A DNA stretch of 64,000 nt from RYN-230 sp963834705 (GCA_963834705.1 CAWICV010000013.1:1-64000), one strand, 5' to 3'. Numbered from the stretch's first letter, positions 33,282 to 42,433 are shown. Numbers and translations are program-made. The notes: generated from the letters alone by a model not told the origin.

Positions 33282-34115
33282 CTAGCGGTTCTCCGCGACA
33301 AACTGGCTGGCGGTGAAGGACGCGCCAGCCGGGTCGGCAAGGACGGCGAATCGCACCCACGGCGCATTCTGCGGCTCGGCGAGGACTGAGCCTCCGAGTT
33401 CGCGCGTTCGCGCAGTGATCGCGTCCACATCGTCAACGGCGAAGGTCACGCTCCAGCGCGCTGGGCCGCCCTCGCGGGGCAAGGTCGTCGCTACGACGTC
33501 CTCGAAACCCTCGGGTGCGCCCATCTGCTTCATCCCCGCGCGCATGCCGGGGTTGAGCTTCTCGAGATGGTCGCCGTAGCCCGGCAGAGCCCACATCGGC
33601 GAGCCGGCGTCGATTGTCGTCCAGCCGAACACGGCGCCGTAGAAGGCCCGTGCGGCCTCGACATCGTCGGTGTGCAGGTTGTTGAAGTTCACAGCGCCAT
33701 GCTCGTTGACCGCCGCCGAGCCGCGGTGCGATCCGGGCTGCCATACGCAAAAGGCTGCGCCCTCGGGATCGGCGAACACGCCCATCCGGCCCGCGTCAAA
33801 CACGTCGAAAGGCTCGGAGAGCACCCGCCCGCCCGCCTCGCGTACTCGGGCTGCGGTGTCGTCAGCGGACTCGACGCGGATGTAGGTGTTCCACACCGCC
33901 TGCGGCGGTGCGCCGGGGGGCTGCGAGGAGATCGCGGCCACGTCCCGGCCATCGATGCGGGCCATGTAGTAGTGAGTCCCAGCGTCGGGGGGCATCGCGT
34001 CCTCGGTCTGCCACCCGAAGAGCCCGGAGTAGAACCGGGCGGCGTCGGCGGGGTCGGGCTGGCTGGTGTCAACCCAGCACGGCACCCCGGCTGGGTAGTC
34101 CTCCCGCGTGCTCAT
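33282..34115 (-). CDS. VOC-family protein with two glyoxalase-like domains
   Basis: A 277-residue protein with two tandem VOC modules. The first starts VPCWVDTSQPDPADAARFYS (then GLFGWQ), the second GAVNFNNLHTDDVEAARAFY (then GAVFGW). The second ends DVDAITARTRELGGSV, LAEPQNAPW and FAVLADPAGASFTASQF. This is the common actinomycete double-domain type, sometimes annotated as hydroxylase (CFP30B-like). Substrate unknown. The gene points away from the divergent alpha/beta hydrolase at 34361 with a 245-base gap that holds both promoters. Confidence 0.9.
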   Translation of the reverse strand: MSTREDYPAGVPCWVDTSQPDPADAARFYSGLFGWQTEDAMPPDAGTHYYMARIDGRDVAAISSQPPGAPPQAVWNTYIRVESADDTAARVREAGGRVLSEPFDVFDAGRMGVFADPEGAAFCVWQPGSHRGSAAVNEHGAVNFNNLHTDDVEAARAFYGAVFGWTTIDAGSPMWALPGYGDHLEKLNPGMRAGMKQMGAPEGFEDVVATTLPREGGPARWSVTFAVDDVDAITARTRELGGSVLAEPQNAPWVRFAVLADPAGASFTASQFVAENR

Positions 34116-34360
34116 GCCGGCAGCCTACACCGGCTCTCATCGGGGATCTCAGCACCGAGCCGTGTCGCCCGCCGGACCGCGCCGATGTCATCGTGGCGCC
34201 GGACAGCATCACTCACCTCCGGTCCCCGATCAGGCGATGACGTCCATGAGTCACGCCGGCTGAGGCTGAAGGTCAGCGCGCGTCGTGCAAGCGGATGGTC
34301 TACCGGTACGAGTCGCATCGCACGGTCGGAGTTCAGTGCGGATCAAGCTAGTGTCGCGCT

Positions 34361-35140
34361 ATGGAATGTCGAGCGGGCGACGTCGCGGTGCACTACGCCG
34401 AGCACGGTCAGGGTAAGCCCGTGCTGGTGCTGCATGGCGCCGGCGTCGATCACCGCGAGGCCGAGGCATGCTTCGAGCCTGCCCTTGGCGCGCAGGGCAG
34501 CCTTCGGCGCATCTATCCCGACTTGCCGGGCATGGGGCAGACGCCGGCGCCCGCGACATTGCGGAGCGCCGACGACGTCCTCGACACGTTGCTCGGCTTC
34601 ACCGATGAGATCGTCGGTCAGGAACCCGTCCTGCTTATAGGCCACTCCGCCGGCGCTTACTACGGTCACGGGTTCGCCGTGCGCCGGCCTGACCGGGTCG
34701 CCGGGCTCGCGCTCGTCTGTCCCCTTCTGACCGGCGTGCGCGACGTCCCCGAGCACCGCCCTGTGGTCGCCGCGAACGACCTTGGCGACGAGGAGTTCCG
34801 CGGCTACTTCGTCGTGCAAACGCCCGCGATGTTCGAGCGCTACCAGCGCTTCGTCGCGCCGGCAATCCCCCTCACCGACGCGGCCGCGATGGAGCGGATC
34901 GGCGAACGCTGGGAACTCGCCTTGCCCGAGGGTCCGGCGTACGGCAGGCCCACGCTCGTCGTCGCCGGGCGGCAGGACTCGACTGTCGGGTACGCCGCAG
35001 CTATCGACCTGCTCGACCACTACCCGCGAGCGACTCTCGCAGTCCTCGACGGCGCAGGCCACGCGTTGCCCCACGAGCAGCCGGAGCTACTAGCCGGGCT
35101 GCTCCAGGAGTGGCTCGTTCGCACAGGTTCAAACGCCTGA
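34361..35140 (+). CDS. Alpha/beta hydrolase
   Basis: A 259-residue serine hydrolase fold. The oxyanion segment is PVLVLHGAGVDHREAE, the nucleophile elbow VLLIGHSAGAYYGHGFAVRR (Ser in GHSAG), the acid strand PTLVVAGRQDSTVGYA and the His in LDGAGHALPHEQPELLAGLL. Start ATG 34361 begins ECRAGDVAVHYAEHG, the normal first strand. Cap domain about residues 125-190. Substrate unknown. Confidence 0.92.
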   Translation: MECRAGDVAVHYAEHGQGKPVLVLHGAGVDHREAEACFEPALGAQGSLRRIYPDLPGMGQTPAPATLRSADDVLDTLLGFTDEIVGQEPVLLIGHSAGAYYGHGFAVRRPDRVAGLALVCPLLTGVRDVPEHRPVVAANDLGDEEFRGYFVVQTPAMFERYQRFVAPAIPLTDAAAMERIGERWELALPEGPAYGRPTLVVAGRQDSTVGYAAAIDLLDHYPRATLAVLDGAGHALPHEQPELLAGLLQEWLVRTGSNA

Positions 35141-35337
35141 GCGAAGCGGACGCCGCGGCCGGGTTGATTTGGCATCGGGACGTTGTGCCGTAGGCCGAAC
35201 GGCATACGGGATGGTCAAGATCGTACGTCCCACAGCGCGTCAACGAGCAGCAGCAGCCGCGGACGTTCGTCTGCGAGACGCCACCTCGAAACCCGCCGGT
35301 CCCAGCAACATCCGGTCGCCGTGGTTGACTACCGAAG

Positions 35338-35737
35338 GTGCATCTTGAGCAGTTCTCATTGATCGTCGATGACTACGACGATGCGATCCGGTTCTTCGTC
35401 AACGCCCTCGGCTTCGAGCTCGTCGAGGATTCCCCGTCGCTGACCAACGACGGGCGTCCGAAGCGCTGGGTCGTCGTGCGACCGCCGGGTGCGACGACTG
35501 CGTTGCTGCTCGCACAGGCCGACGGTGAACGCCAAACGCGCGCGGTCGGCGACCAGTTCGCCGGCCGCATCGGACTGTTCCTGCGTCGATGACTTCGCGG
35601 CTGCCTATGACCGCATGCGCAAGGCCGGGGTCGCGTTCGTCACCGAGCCGCGGCGGGAGCCGTACGGTCACGTCGTCGTCTTCGTCAACGTCGCAGGCAA
35701 CCGCTGGGACCTGCTGGGACCAGCCCCTGCCCGATAA
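35338..35737 (+). pseudogene. Glyoxalase/VOC-family protein with frameshift
   Basis: From GTG 35338 the frame reads LEQFSLIVDDYDDAIRFFVN, then GRPKRWVVVRPPGATTALLL and GDQFAGRIGLFL, followed by a TGA. In the next frame the protein continues DDFAAAYDRMRKAGVAFVTE, then PYGHVVVFVNVAGNRWDLLG and stops at 35737. A small indel near 35583-35592 therefore splits one ~130-residue VOC protein. It could be real decay or a sequencing error. Confidence 0.75.
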
Positions 35738-35966
35738 CGGATCGCTCAGCGTAGGGACCTGTCGTGGTTCGACGGTTGCCCGGTCAGCCCGCCGTGTGTG
35801 CCAGCGTGACGCGGGCGATGAACCGCCGGTCGCCCGGCGCCGTGCTCAAGCTGAGGCGATGTCTGGCGTGCCGCACCCGCCTCGCGGACCCGCTGCCCAG
35901 CGACCGCGCCGGATCGCGATGAGCGAGATACTGCACATGAGATGATCACCAGCCAAGGGGGACACG

Positions 35967-36329
35967 ATGACCGAGCACCCGCCGACGGCCCTGGCCACCG
36001 CGCTGGCCTACCACCAGGCCTGGACCAGCAAGGACATCGACCAGGCCATGAAACTCGTCGCCGACCAGATCGTGTGTGAGGCGCCGGGCAGGCACGTCGC
36101 CGGAGCGGCCGCCTACCGGCAGTTCCTGGCCGGGTTCGCCGGGCAGCTCACCGGGGTGGAGATGATCGCCTCGTTTGGCGATAGCCAGACCGCGGTGCTG
36201 ATGTATTACCCGCGCACCGCCACGGTCACCGACGCGCCCACCGCCGAATTCTTCGCCGTCTCCGCCGGGAAGATCACCCGGACCGTACTGGTCTTCGACC
36301 GACCCTCCTTCGCCCCGCCCGGCTCGTGA
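35967..36329 (+). CDS. SnoaL/NTF2-like protein
   Basis: A 120-residue cone-fold protein: ALATALAYHQAWTSKDIDQA, then MKLVADQIVCEAPGRHVAG (the usual second helix and strand), then AAYRQFLAGFAGQ and a C-terminal strand GKITRTVLVFDRPSF. This matches the SnoaL-like ketosteroid-isomerase-type fold. A ribosome site AAGGGGGA precedes the ATG. The reaction is unknown. It stands alone. Confidence 0.88.
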   Translation: MTEHPPTALATALAYHQAWTSKDIDQAMKLVADQIVCEAPGRHVAGAAAYRQFLAGFAGQLTGVEMIASFGDSQTAVLMYYPRTATVTDAPTAEFFAVSAGKITRTVLVFDRPSFAPPGS

Positions 36330-36659
36330 CCATTGCCGGGTGGGCCGCCAGGTGATCCCGCAGCCGGCTCGTCGCGGCACCCGCGCGACCAATCACGCAA
36401 GCGTCGTGACCCCGGCAGCAGCACCTTACGCACCCGCAGCCACGATAGCCCCACCGGTGAAGATCGTCTTCGGGCCGTCTCCGGACGCCCAGAACCAGGC
36501 CGCGATCAACCGTTACAAGTGTTCCTCCCGCCTTATTCCGTTGTCGTCCGCCGACGGACAACGTGCTCCGCATTGGCTGCCCTACCGGTCACCCCTGATC
36601 ACGCCAGCACGGCTCCTCCGGACAGCACAACGTCCCGCCGGTCACAGGGAGCGCGGACT
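36330..36659. other. Non-coding gap
   Basis: No gene could be supported on either strand in these 330 bases between converging genes. Short GC-rich inverted segments occur (for example GTCGTCCGCCGACGGACAAC near 36545) but no clear terminator with a long stem. Confidence 0.35.
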
Positions 36660-37130
36660 CTAGAAGATGACAAGGACAAGCACCGTCAGCACCAGCCAGA
36701 ACACGCCCAGCGTAAGCCCGGCTGTGGCGAGCGTGCCGCCGCGCTCGCCGGTCCGCCGGATCTGGCGGTGCGCCCCGATGCCCAAGATGATCGCAGCGAG
36801 CGTGGCGGGCGCCAGCGGGATGACCCCGCAAACCAGGGATGCGACCGCCAACGGGTTAGCCCGCGGGGCGACTGCGGCTACAGAGGCGGCTGCCTGGGCT
36901 GGCGGCGTTCCCTGCGGCCCAGCGGGCAGGTCGGCAGACAATGCCGCAAGCTCGGCGTAGGTCAGCGAGCCATAGGCTCGGTCCACCCGGGCGCTATGCT
37001 CTTCCTTGGTTAGGCGGCCTTCTGCGAACGCCGCGCTGAGCTTTTCGACAGTGCGTTCCCGGTCCGCATCCGAGGCCCGCGCCGCGCCGGAGCCGGCGAC
37101 TGGTCTACCCGGCACTGGTCCCACTGTCAC
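36660..37130 (-). CDS. DUF1707 and DUF4190 membrane protein
   Basis: A 156-residue protein. The N-terminal domain (about residues 15-68) is DUF1707: ASDADRERTVEKLSAAFAEG, then RLTKEEHSARVDRAYGSLTY and AELAALSADLP. The C-terminal part (about 88-156) is DUF4190 with two membrane helices (NPLAVASLVCGVIPLAPATL and LATAGLTLGVFWLVLTVLVL) and the typical G-x-x-A-xx-QIRRTGERGG loop between them. Common in actinomycetes; function unknown. The start is a GTG at 37130. Confidence 0.88.
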   Translation of the reverse strand: MTVGPVPGRPVAGSGAARASDADRERTVEKLSAAFAEGRLTKEEHSARVDRAYGSLTYAELAALSADLPAGPQGTPPAQAAASVAAVAPRANPLAVASLVCGVIPLAPATLAAIILGIGAHRQIRRTGERGGTLATAGLTLGVFWLVLTVLVLVIF

Positions 37131-37474
37131 TCTTACCTACCTCCTACAGACTGTAACGGCGGGCGGGGGCGGCTGGTTCGGCCGCAGCGGAACCAGTCTC
37201 AGCGGTCGCTCACCAACGGCGGGCTGATGTAGCGGCAGATTAGCGGCGCGCCCGATAGCATCGTTTCAGCCGCTTCTGGGGTGCCACCTGGGCAAATTCT
37301 CGTTCCGCGAGAACTGTGACACTTGCCGCCTGGTCGTAACCTCACGGTCACGGTCGAGACACGCGGTGAGCACAGCCGGCCTGCCTGCAAGGTCTCACGG
37401 AAGGTCCCCGCACAAAGAGAACATGCGGTTCTGAAGGTGTGCCGTACGTGACCGCCGGCCCCCACGGTTCCGGT
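37131..37474. other. Non-coding gap
   Basis: This gap holds the promoter side of the DUF1707 gene and the downstream end of the HxlR gene. I see no gene. A small open frame runs through 37199-37465 but has no start signal or family resemblance. Confidence 0.35.
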
Positions 37475-38131
37475 TTAGACGGGCTGCACGATGGTGGCCA
37501 TGGTGCGGATCAGCCGTCGGAATCGCTGGACTGCCCCGGTTTCGCCGGTGATGTCGATGCCGGTATCTGACCCGGCAAAGATGAGGGCGGTGAGGGCTTG
37601 GGTGGGCGCGGTGATCGTGACGTCGGCCGGCGCGGTCGGGGCCCCCGCGGCGAGTGACCACTGGTGGCCGTCGCTTTCGACCAGGTAGTCCGCACCGTCG
37701 AGCCGGAAGTGCCAGCGGGCTGGTTCGTGGTCGCCGGCGGCGAGGTCGATGGCCTGGGTAACGGAACGGAGCAGGTGCTCGGCGTGCAGTGGCTCGCCGG
37801 CCTGGGGCCGCCGCCAGGCATGCTGTAGCCCCCACCGGCTGAGCGCGTCGAGGACGGGCCGCAGGTCGGCTCCGGCCGGTGTGAGGCGGTACCAGACCTC
37901 CCGGCGCCCCGGCTCGCGGTCGGGGGCAACGATCCCGGCATCCTCAAGCTCGCGCAGGCGCTGGCTGAGCGTCTTGGGGGTGATCCCGCCGAGGCGGTCC
38001 ATCAGGTCGGTGAACCTCTTGGCTCCGGTGAGCAGGTCGCGGATCACCAGCAGGCTCCACCGGTCGCCGACGCGCTCCAGGGAGCGCGCGGTCAGGCAGA
38101 AGTGGCCGTAAGTGCGAACGTTCCGGGTCAT
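37475..38131 (-). CDS. HxlR-family transcriptional regulator with C-terminal SCP2-like domain
   Basis: A 218-residue protein. The N-terminal ~100 residues are an HxlR winged helix: YGHFCLTARSLERVGDRWSL, then LVIRDLLTGAKRFTDLMDRL, TPKTLSQRLRELEDAGIV and REVWYRLTPAGADLRPVL. The rest (ARWHFRLDGADYLVESDG, then TITAPTQALTALIFAG) resembles an SCP2 sterol-carrier-like domain, a fusion seen in several actinomycete HxlR proteins. It is divergent from the membrane-protein gene at 38210 with a short A+T-rich gap, and likely controls it. Confidence 0.88.
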   Translation of the reverse strand: MTRNVRTYGHFCLTARSLERVGDRWSLLVIRDLLTGAKRFTDLMDRLGGITPKTLSQRLRELEDAGIVAPDREPGRREVWYRLTPAGADLRPVLDALSRWGLQHAWRRPQAGEPLHAEHLLRSVTQAIDLAAGDHEPARWHFRLDGADYLVESDGHQWSLAAGAPTAPADVTITAPTQALTALIFAGSDTGIDITGETGAVQRFRRLIRTMATIVQPV

Positions 38132-38209
38132 GTCCCCATGATACGAGTTGACAGATACTAGTTACAACCTACTATCTTGTAGATATTGAATTCGATCAGG
38201 GAGGATGCC
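38132..38209. promoter_or_regulatory. Divergent promoter region of HxlR and membrane-protein genes
   Basis: The 78 bases between the two starts are markedly A+T-rich (TACTAGTTACAACCTACTAT is followed by CTTGTAG). The near repeats GATACGAG/GATACTAG and the TACTA elements suggest one or two HxlR binding sites. GGGAGG lies 7 bases before the ATG at 38210. Confidence 0.45.
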
Positions 38210-38965
38210 ATGTACGACCCACCTGGGTATCTCTGGGCGATCACCATCGCCGGAATCATCGCGATCCCGGCCGCGACCTGCGTTGTGCTGTACGGCGGCG
38301 CGGTGCGCGACGGCCTGGGCCGGACGCGTGCGGCGCTGCTCGCCGGTGGCGCGGCCGTCGTGCTCGGCGGCTGGTTCACGGCCAGTGCGGTGATCGCGGG
38401 TCACGGCTGGTACCACGCGCGGCTCGGCCACGGGGTGCCGTGGCTGCCGGTCGCGGTGGCCGGCTTCTTTGGCACGCTGCTGGTGCTGCGCCGGATCCCG
38501 GTGGTGGCGCGCGCCCTGGCGGCGCCCGGCATGGTGAACCGCCTGGAGCTTCCGCATTCGTTCCGGGCGGTCGAGGGGACGGCCTTCCTGGCCACCATGG
38601 CCCTCGGTCATCTGCCCGCGCTGTTCGCCCTGCCCGCGGGCCTGGGCGACGTCGCTGCCGGTATCGCTGCGCCGCTGGTCGCGCGCAAGCTCGCGCAGGG
38701 CAGCGGCCGCCGCGCCGCCTTGTGGTTCAACGCGTTCGGTATGACCGATCTGGTCGTGGCGCTGACCCTCGGCGCCCTCATCGGATTCCAGCTGATAAAC
38801 GTCACCCCGTCCGGTGCGCCGATCAGCGAGCTGCCGCTCGCGCTGATCCCGACAGCCGCCGTGCCGCTGCTGTTCGCCCTGCACATCACGTCTGTGTCTG
38901 CGCTGGTAAGGGCTCCGCGAACCCTGCGGCCGGCCTCCGTCCCGCTCACTGCCGCCGCGAGATAG
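38210..38965 (+). CDS. Multi-pass membrane protein of unknown function
   Basis: 251 residues with about seven hydrophobic segments, for example LWAITIAGIIAIPAATCVVL, AALLAGGAAVVLGGWFTASA, WLPVAVAGFFGTLLVLRRIP and LVVALTLGALIGFQLI. The ATG at 38210 has a good ribosome site (GGGAGG) and is preferred over the in-frame ATG at 38186. No transporter motif recognised. Its divergent pairing with an HxlR regulator points to an inducible role. Confidence 0.8.
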   Translation: MYDPPGYLWAITIAGIIAIPAATCVVLYGGAVRDGLGRTRAALLAGGAAVVLGGWFTASAVIAGHGWYHARLGHGVPWLPVAVAGFFGTLLVLRRIPVVARALAAPGMVNRLELPHSFRAVEGTAFLATMALGHLPALFALPAGLGDVAAGIAAPLVARKLAQGSGRRAALWFNAFGMTDLVVALTLGALIGFQLINVTPSGAPISELPLALIPTAAVPLLFALHITSVSALVRAPRTLRPASVPLTAAAR

Positions 38966-39027
38966 CGGAGAAGAGAACGCAGCAGACTGAACGCCGGGCG
39001 TGGGCCCGGTCAACGGAAAGGAACGCA

Positions 39028-39327
39028 GTGAACACGCGCAGTACATACCCAGACGTGGAGGTCCCTGAGATCTCCCTGCCCAGGTTCATCCTTGACCGAG
39101 CCGATGAGCGAGGTACAGCGGTCCCACTCATGGGTCCCGCCGACCACGGTCGCGCCAGCCCGCTGATGGGCCCGGCCACCGCGGGCACCATTCCCCTGCT
39201 GATGGGCCGGGCCACCCCGGCCACCGTTACCCCGCTGATGGGTCCTGCTGATCGCAGCACGGCGGTCTCGCTCACGGGTCCCGCCGACCCGGGCGCAGTC
39301 ACGCCGCTGATGCTCCCAAGCCGGTAA
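39028..39327 (+). CDS. Short protein: 4-coumarate-CoA-ligase-like N-terminus followed by tandem PLMGPA repeats
   Basis: 99 residues from GTG 39028 (AAAGGAACGCA upstream). Residues 7-30 (YPDVEVPEISLPRFILDRAD) closely match the opening of 4-coumarate-CoA-ligase-type AMP-ligases (YPDVEIP...F.LERA.ER). After that come about five imperfect 12-13-residue units: TAVPLMGPADHG, SPLMGPATAGTI, PLLMGRATPATV, TPLMGPADRSTA and VSLTGPADPGAV, closing with TPLMLPSR. The repeats are also visible in DNA (36-39 nt units around CTGATGGGCCC). The first unit corresponds to the PALIDGP segment of the ligase. Either a truncated ligase gene whose early segment has expanded, or a short repeat protein with a new role. 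No partner gene is coupled. Confidence 0.6.
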   Translation: MNTRSTYPDVEVPEISLPRFILDRADERGTAVPLMGPADHGRASPLMGPATAGTIPLLMGRATPATVTPLMGPADRSTAVSLTGPADPGAVTPLMLPSR

Positions 39328-39588
39328 TGCCTCGCGCGCGACAGTAGCGCTGGGTGTCGATCGCAGCCCTCACCGGCCGGCGCACCACCGGTAGCCCACT
39401 AAGGCGGCACTGCGCGCTCTGGTCGAACAGGAGAGCTTCAGCCGATACGAACGCCTGGGCGAGCAAGGGCTGGCGCGGCGGCCGCGGACGTCGCCGGAGC
39501 GGACTGGCGCGGACTGCCAGAAGTTCCGGTTTACGATGACCACGCGCACCAAGAGCGCGCCGGGCCGGGCTCAGACTGGGTGAAGGAC

Positions 39589-40245
39589 ATGTCGACTGTG
39601 AAGAATGCTGCCAAACGGCTGGAAGGCCGCGGCCAGCCGCTCAGTAACAGCGAGCCAGCGGACGGCCGGGTGGCTCGGTCGCACCGGTCCCGCCGAGCGA
39701 TCGTCGACGCGATGCGCGCTCTGCATGCCGAGGGGGATCTGCGCCCGACCGCCCCGCGGGTTGCTGAGCGGGCGGGTGTGTCGCTGCGTACGGTCTGGCA
39801 GCAGTTCGCTGACATGGAGACTCTGCTGGTCGAGGCGAACCGCCGCGACAACGAGATTCTGCAGTCGCTGATGATGCAGATCGACCCGGACCAGCCGCTG
39901 GCCGCGCGGATCGCGTTGTTCACCGGCCAGCGTGCACGGATCCTGGAACAGATGACTCCCAGCTGGCGAGCGGCCCGCCTGCACGCGCCGTTCTCCGAGC
40001 AGCTCCGGCGCAACAAGACCCGGACGCTGGCGATAGCCAAGGCGGAGCTCGAGGTGGTCTTCGCGCGGGAGCTGGCCGAGCTCGCCGGACCGCGGCGTCA
40101 GCAACTGCTCGACCGTCTGCATGCGATCAGTATCTGGTCATTCTGGGAGTCGTTGCGGGACGAGCTCGGCCTGGACCCGGACCAGTCAACGCAGCTGCTG
40201 GGCTCGACATTCACCGCGCTGCTCGCCGAGGCCGGGTTCCGCTAA
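39589..40245 (+). CDS. TetR-family regulator
   Basis: About 218 residues. The HTH is AIVDAMRALHAEGDLRPTAP, then RVAERAGVSLRTVWQQFADM, followed by ETLLVEANRRDNEIL. The C-terminal ligand domain is all helical and ends LGSTFTALLAEAGFR. GTG 39580 and ATG 39589 are both possible; GAAGGAC fits ATG 39589 better. It precedes the MFS gene on the same strand by 142 bases and probably senses that transporter's substrate or the catabolic route downstream. Confidence 0.88.
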   Translation: MSTVKNAAKRLEGRGQPLSNSEPADGRVARSHRSRRAIVDAMRALHAEGDLRPTAPRVAERAGVSLRTVWQQFADMETLLVEANRRDNEILQSLMMQIDPDQPLAARIALFTGQRARILEQMTPSWRAARLHAPFSEQLRRNKTRTLAIAKAELEVVFARELAELAGPRRQQLLDRLHAISIWSFWESLRDELGLDPDQSTQLLGSTFTALLAEAGFR

Positions 40246-40387
40246 CCCCCGGGGTATCCCTGCCGGTGACTCGATGTGGTAACAGCCTGGCATCGGGCCA
40301 TTGAATTTGCACTCGTAGTGCAGATACTGTGACTTCGGCGCCCGGGGCCGCCGGGCATACGCCGGCAGTGATGATGGCGAGGTCAGC

Positions 40388-42403
40388 ATGAGCGTGGTCA
40401 CGGAAGGCCGGGGTGTTAACCGCTACTGGGAGCCGTCACGGCTGTGGCGCAGACAGCTCGACACCTACCCGGATACTCCGGCCAGGGTGATGTACCTGGC
40501 CCTCACTGTGCTGGCCACGATCACCTTGTATTACGAGCTCTATGTCGGCGGATCGGTGTCTACGCTGCTCTTGAGCAACCTGCACATGAGCTTCACGTTC
40601 TACGTGGTGATTCTGGCCTTCGCGAATCTGATCGGGGCTTTTGGCTCGCTGTTCGCCGGGCTGGCCGACCGTTTCGGCCGGGCCAATCTGGTGGTGTTCG
40701 GCCTGCTATTCACCGGGGTTTTCGTGGCGTTCATCCTGCCGACCGCCACCACCCAGTGGGCGTTCGGCATCGAGACTTTCGTGGTTGGCTTTGTTGAGGG
40801 CGTCTGCCTGGTCGCCACACCAGCGCTGATCCGCGACTTCTCCCCGCAGGTGGGCCGGGCCACCGCCATGGGCTTCTGGACCAGCGGGCCGGTGCTGGGC
40901 AGCCTGATCGTCGCAGTGGTCGGGAGCGCCACCATTCCCGCCGTCGTGACCAGCTCACGGTTCTGGACTCACGAGTACCGCATTTCTGGCATCGCCGGGA
41001 TCGTCGTGTTCCTGATCGCCCTGGTCGGGCTCAGGGAACTGTCTCCGCGGCTGCGTGACCAGCTGATGGTGACGGTTCGCGACCGGGCGCTGGTCGAGGC
41101 CAGAGCCAAGGGGCTCAGCGAGGCGGATATCGAAGCCGCGCTCCGGCATCCGTTCCGCCAGCTGCTCAAGCCTGACATCGTCGTCTCCGCGTTCGCCGTC
41201 TCGGTCATGCTGCTCATCTACTACACGGCCGTCGGGTTCGCCGTGATCTACCTGACCACGGTGTTCGGGTTCTCGGTCAAGGACGCTAACGGGCTGGGCA
41301 ACTGGAACTGGGGCTTCAATGTCATCGCGGTGATCCTGGTCGGTTTCATTTCCGACCGGTTCCGGGTGCGCAAACCGTTCATGGTGATCGGCGGGGTAGT
41401 GGCCGCGGTAATGACGGTGGTGTACCTGGAGCAGGCCGGCCATCATCCCGGCTACTACGCGCTTGCGATCATGCTGGCGGTGCTGTCGTTCGGCCTGGGG
41501 GTGGCCTACACCCCGTGGATGGCCAGCTTCACCGAGACCGTGGAGGCCCGCAATCCGGCGCTCACGGCGACCGGCCTGGCGATCTGGGGCTGGATCCTGC
41601 GGGTCGTGGTATTCGTTTCGTTCCTGATCATCCCGGTCGTGATCAACTCCGTGACCCCGCTGGTGGACTACGGTGCCACCGTCTCGGCCTACGCGGCCAG
41701 GTACAAGAGCGAACTGGCCTTCGCCAGCGCGCACCCAAGTGTCGTGGCGGCCGCACAGAAGGTGCCTCCGTCGGTGGTTGCCACCGCGTCGAAGATCCCG
41801 CCGGCAGTGCTGGCCACCGCGCAAAAGGACGCCACCCAGCTGGCGAACGCGTCGAAGTTCGCGCCTGAGCTCGCGGTGATCGAGGCCCACCCGGCGCTGT
41901 TCGCCAAGCTGGCCAGCTATACGAACCCGGCCAAGATCCCCGCCTCGCTGCAGGCGCAGGCGGTCGCCGCGGCCGGCGGGGGTGCCAAGGGTGTCAAGAT
42001 TCTCACCACGATCTCGGCCAACAAGGCGGCCATCGACGGCGTGATCGCGGTCGCGCCCGCGCTGAAGGCCGTCGCCCCGTACGCGGCGGACCTGAAGACG
42101 ATCGCCCCCTACTCGGCGGAGCTGACCGCCATGGCGCCGTATTCGGCGCAGCTGACGGCGCTGTCCAGGGTCCCGCCGTCAGCGCTGGCCTACCTGAAAG
42201 CGCATGGCGCCGCGGTGGCCAAGGCCGCCGCGCAGACCGCCGGGCAGTGGAAGACGTGGTACTGGATCTGCTTCGGCGGCATCGTGTTCTTCCTATTGTC
42301 CATCCCGATGCTGCGCGGCCGGTGGCGGCCGCGCGACGCCCGCCGGGACGAGGCCGAGCACGAGGTCATGGTCCAGGCCGAACTGGCCAAGCTCAACAGC
42401 TGA
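40388..42403 (+). CDS. MFS transporter with large Ala-rich extracytoplasmic insertion
   Basis: 671 residues, about 200 more than a normal MFS carrier. Helices 1-6 include a signature loop ADRFGRANLVVFG (the family A motif position) and VETFVVGFVEGVCLV-like sequence. Helices 7-11 lie between about residues 270 and 425. An insertion of about 190 residues (roughly 430-618) follows, rich in Ala/Pro/Lys, with units such as KVPPSVVATA, KIPPAVLATA, APYAADLKTI, APYSAELTAM and APYSAQLTAL. A last helix WYWICFGGIVFFLLSIPML and a short tail end the protein. The substrate is probably an organic acid of the neighbouring catabolic genes; inference only. Confidence 0.85.
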   Translation: MSVVTEGRGVNRYWEPSRLWRRQLDTYPDTPARVMYLALTVLATITLYYELYVGGSVSTLLLSNLHMSFTFYVVILAFANLIGAFGSLFAGLADRFGRANLVVFGLLFTGVFVAFILPTATTQWAFGIETFVVGFVEGVCLVATPALIRDFSPQVGRATAMGFWTSGPVLGSLIVAVVGSATIPAVVTSSRFWTHEYRISGIAGIVVFLIALVGLRELSPRLRDQLMVTVRDRALVEARAKGLSEADIEAALRHPFRQLLKPDIVVSAFAVSVMLLIYYTAVGFAVIYLTTVFGFSVKDANGLGNWNWGFNVIAVILVGFISDRFRVRKPFMVIGGVVAAVMTVVYLEQAGHHPGYYALAIMLAVLSFGLGVAYTPWMASFTETVEARNPALTATGLAIWGWILRVVVFVSFLIIPVVINSVTPLVDYGATVSAYAARYKSELAFASAHPSVVAAAQKVPPSVVATASKIPPAVLATAQKDATQLANASKFAPELAVIEAHPALFAKLASYTNPAKIPASLQAQAVAAAGGGAKGVKILTTISANKAAIDGVIAVAPALKAVAPYAADLKTIAPYSAELTAMAPYSAQLTALSRVPPSALAYLKAHGAAVAKAAAQTAGQWKTWYWICFGGIVFFLLSIPMLRGRWRPRDARRDEAEHEVMVQAELAKLNS

Positions 42404-42433
42404 AGCCCAGTCCGCGCGATAGCCCGGGACTAA

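Noticed and set aside
39028..39327. A RiPP precursor with repeated cores
   Set aside because: The leader-like part matches a CoA-ligase N-terminus and no maturation enzyme is adjacent. Kept as a finding on repeats but not called a RiPP.
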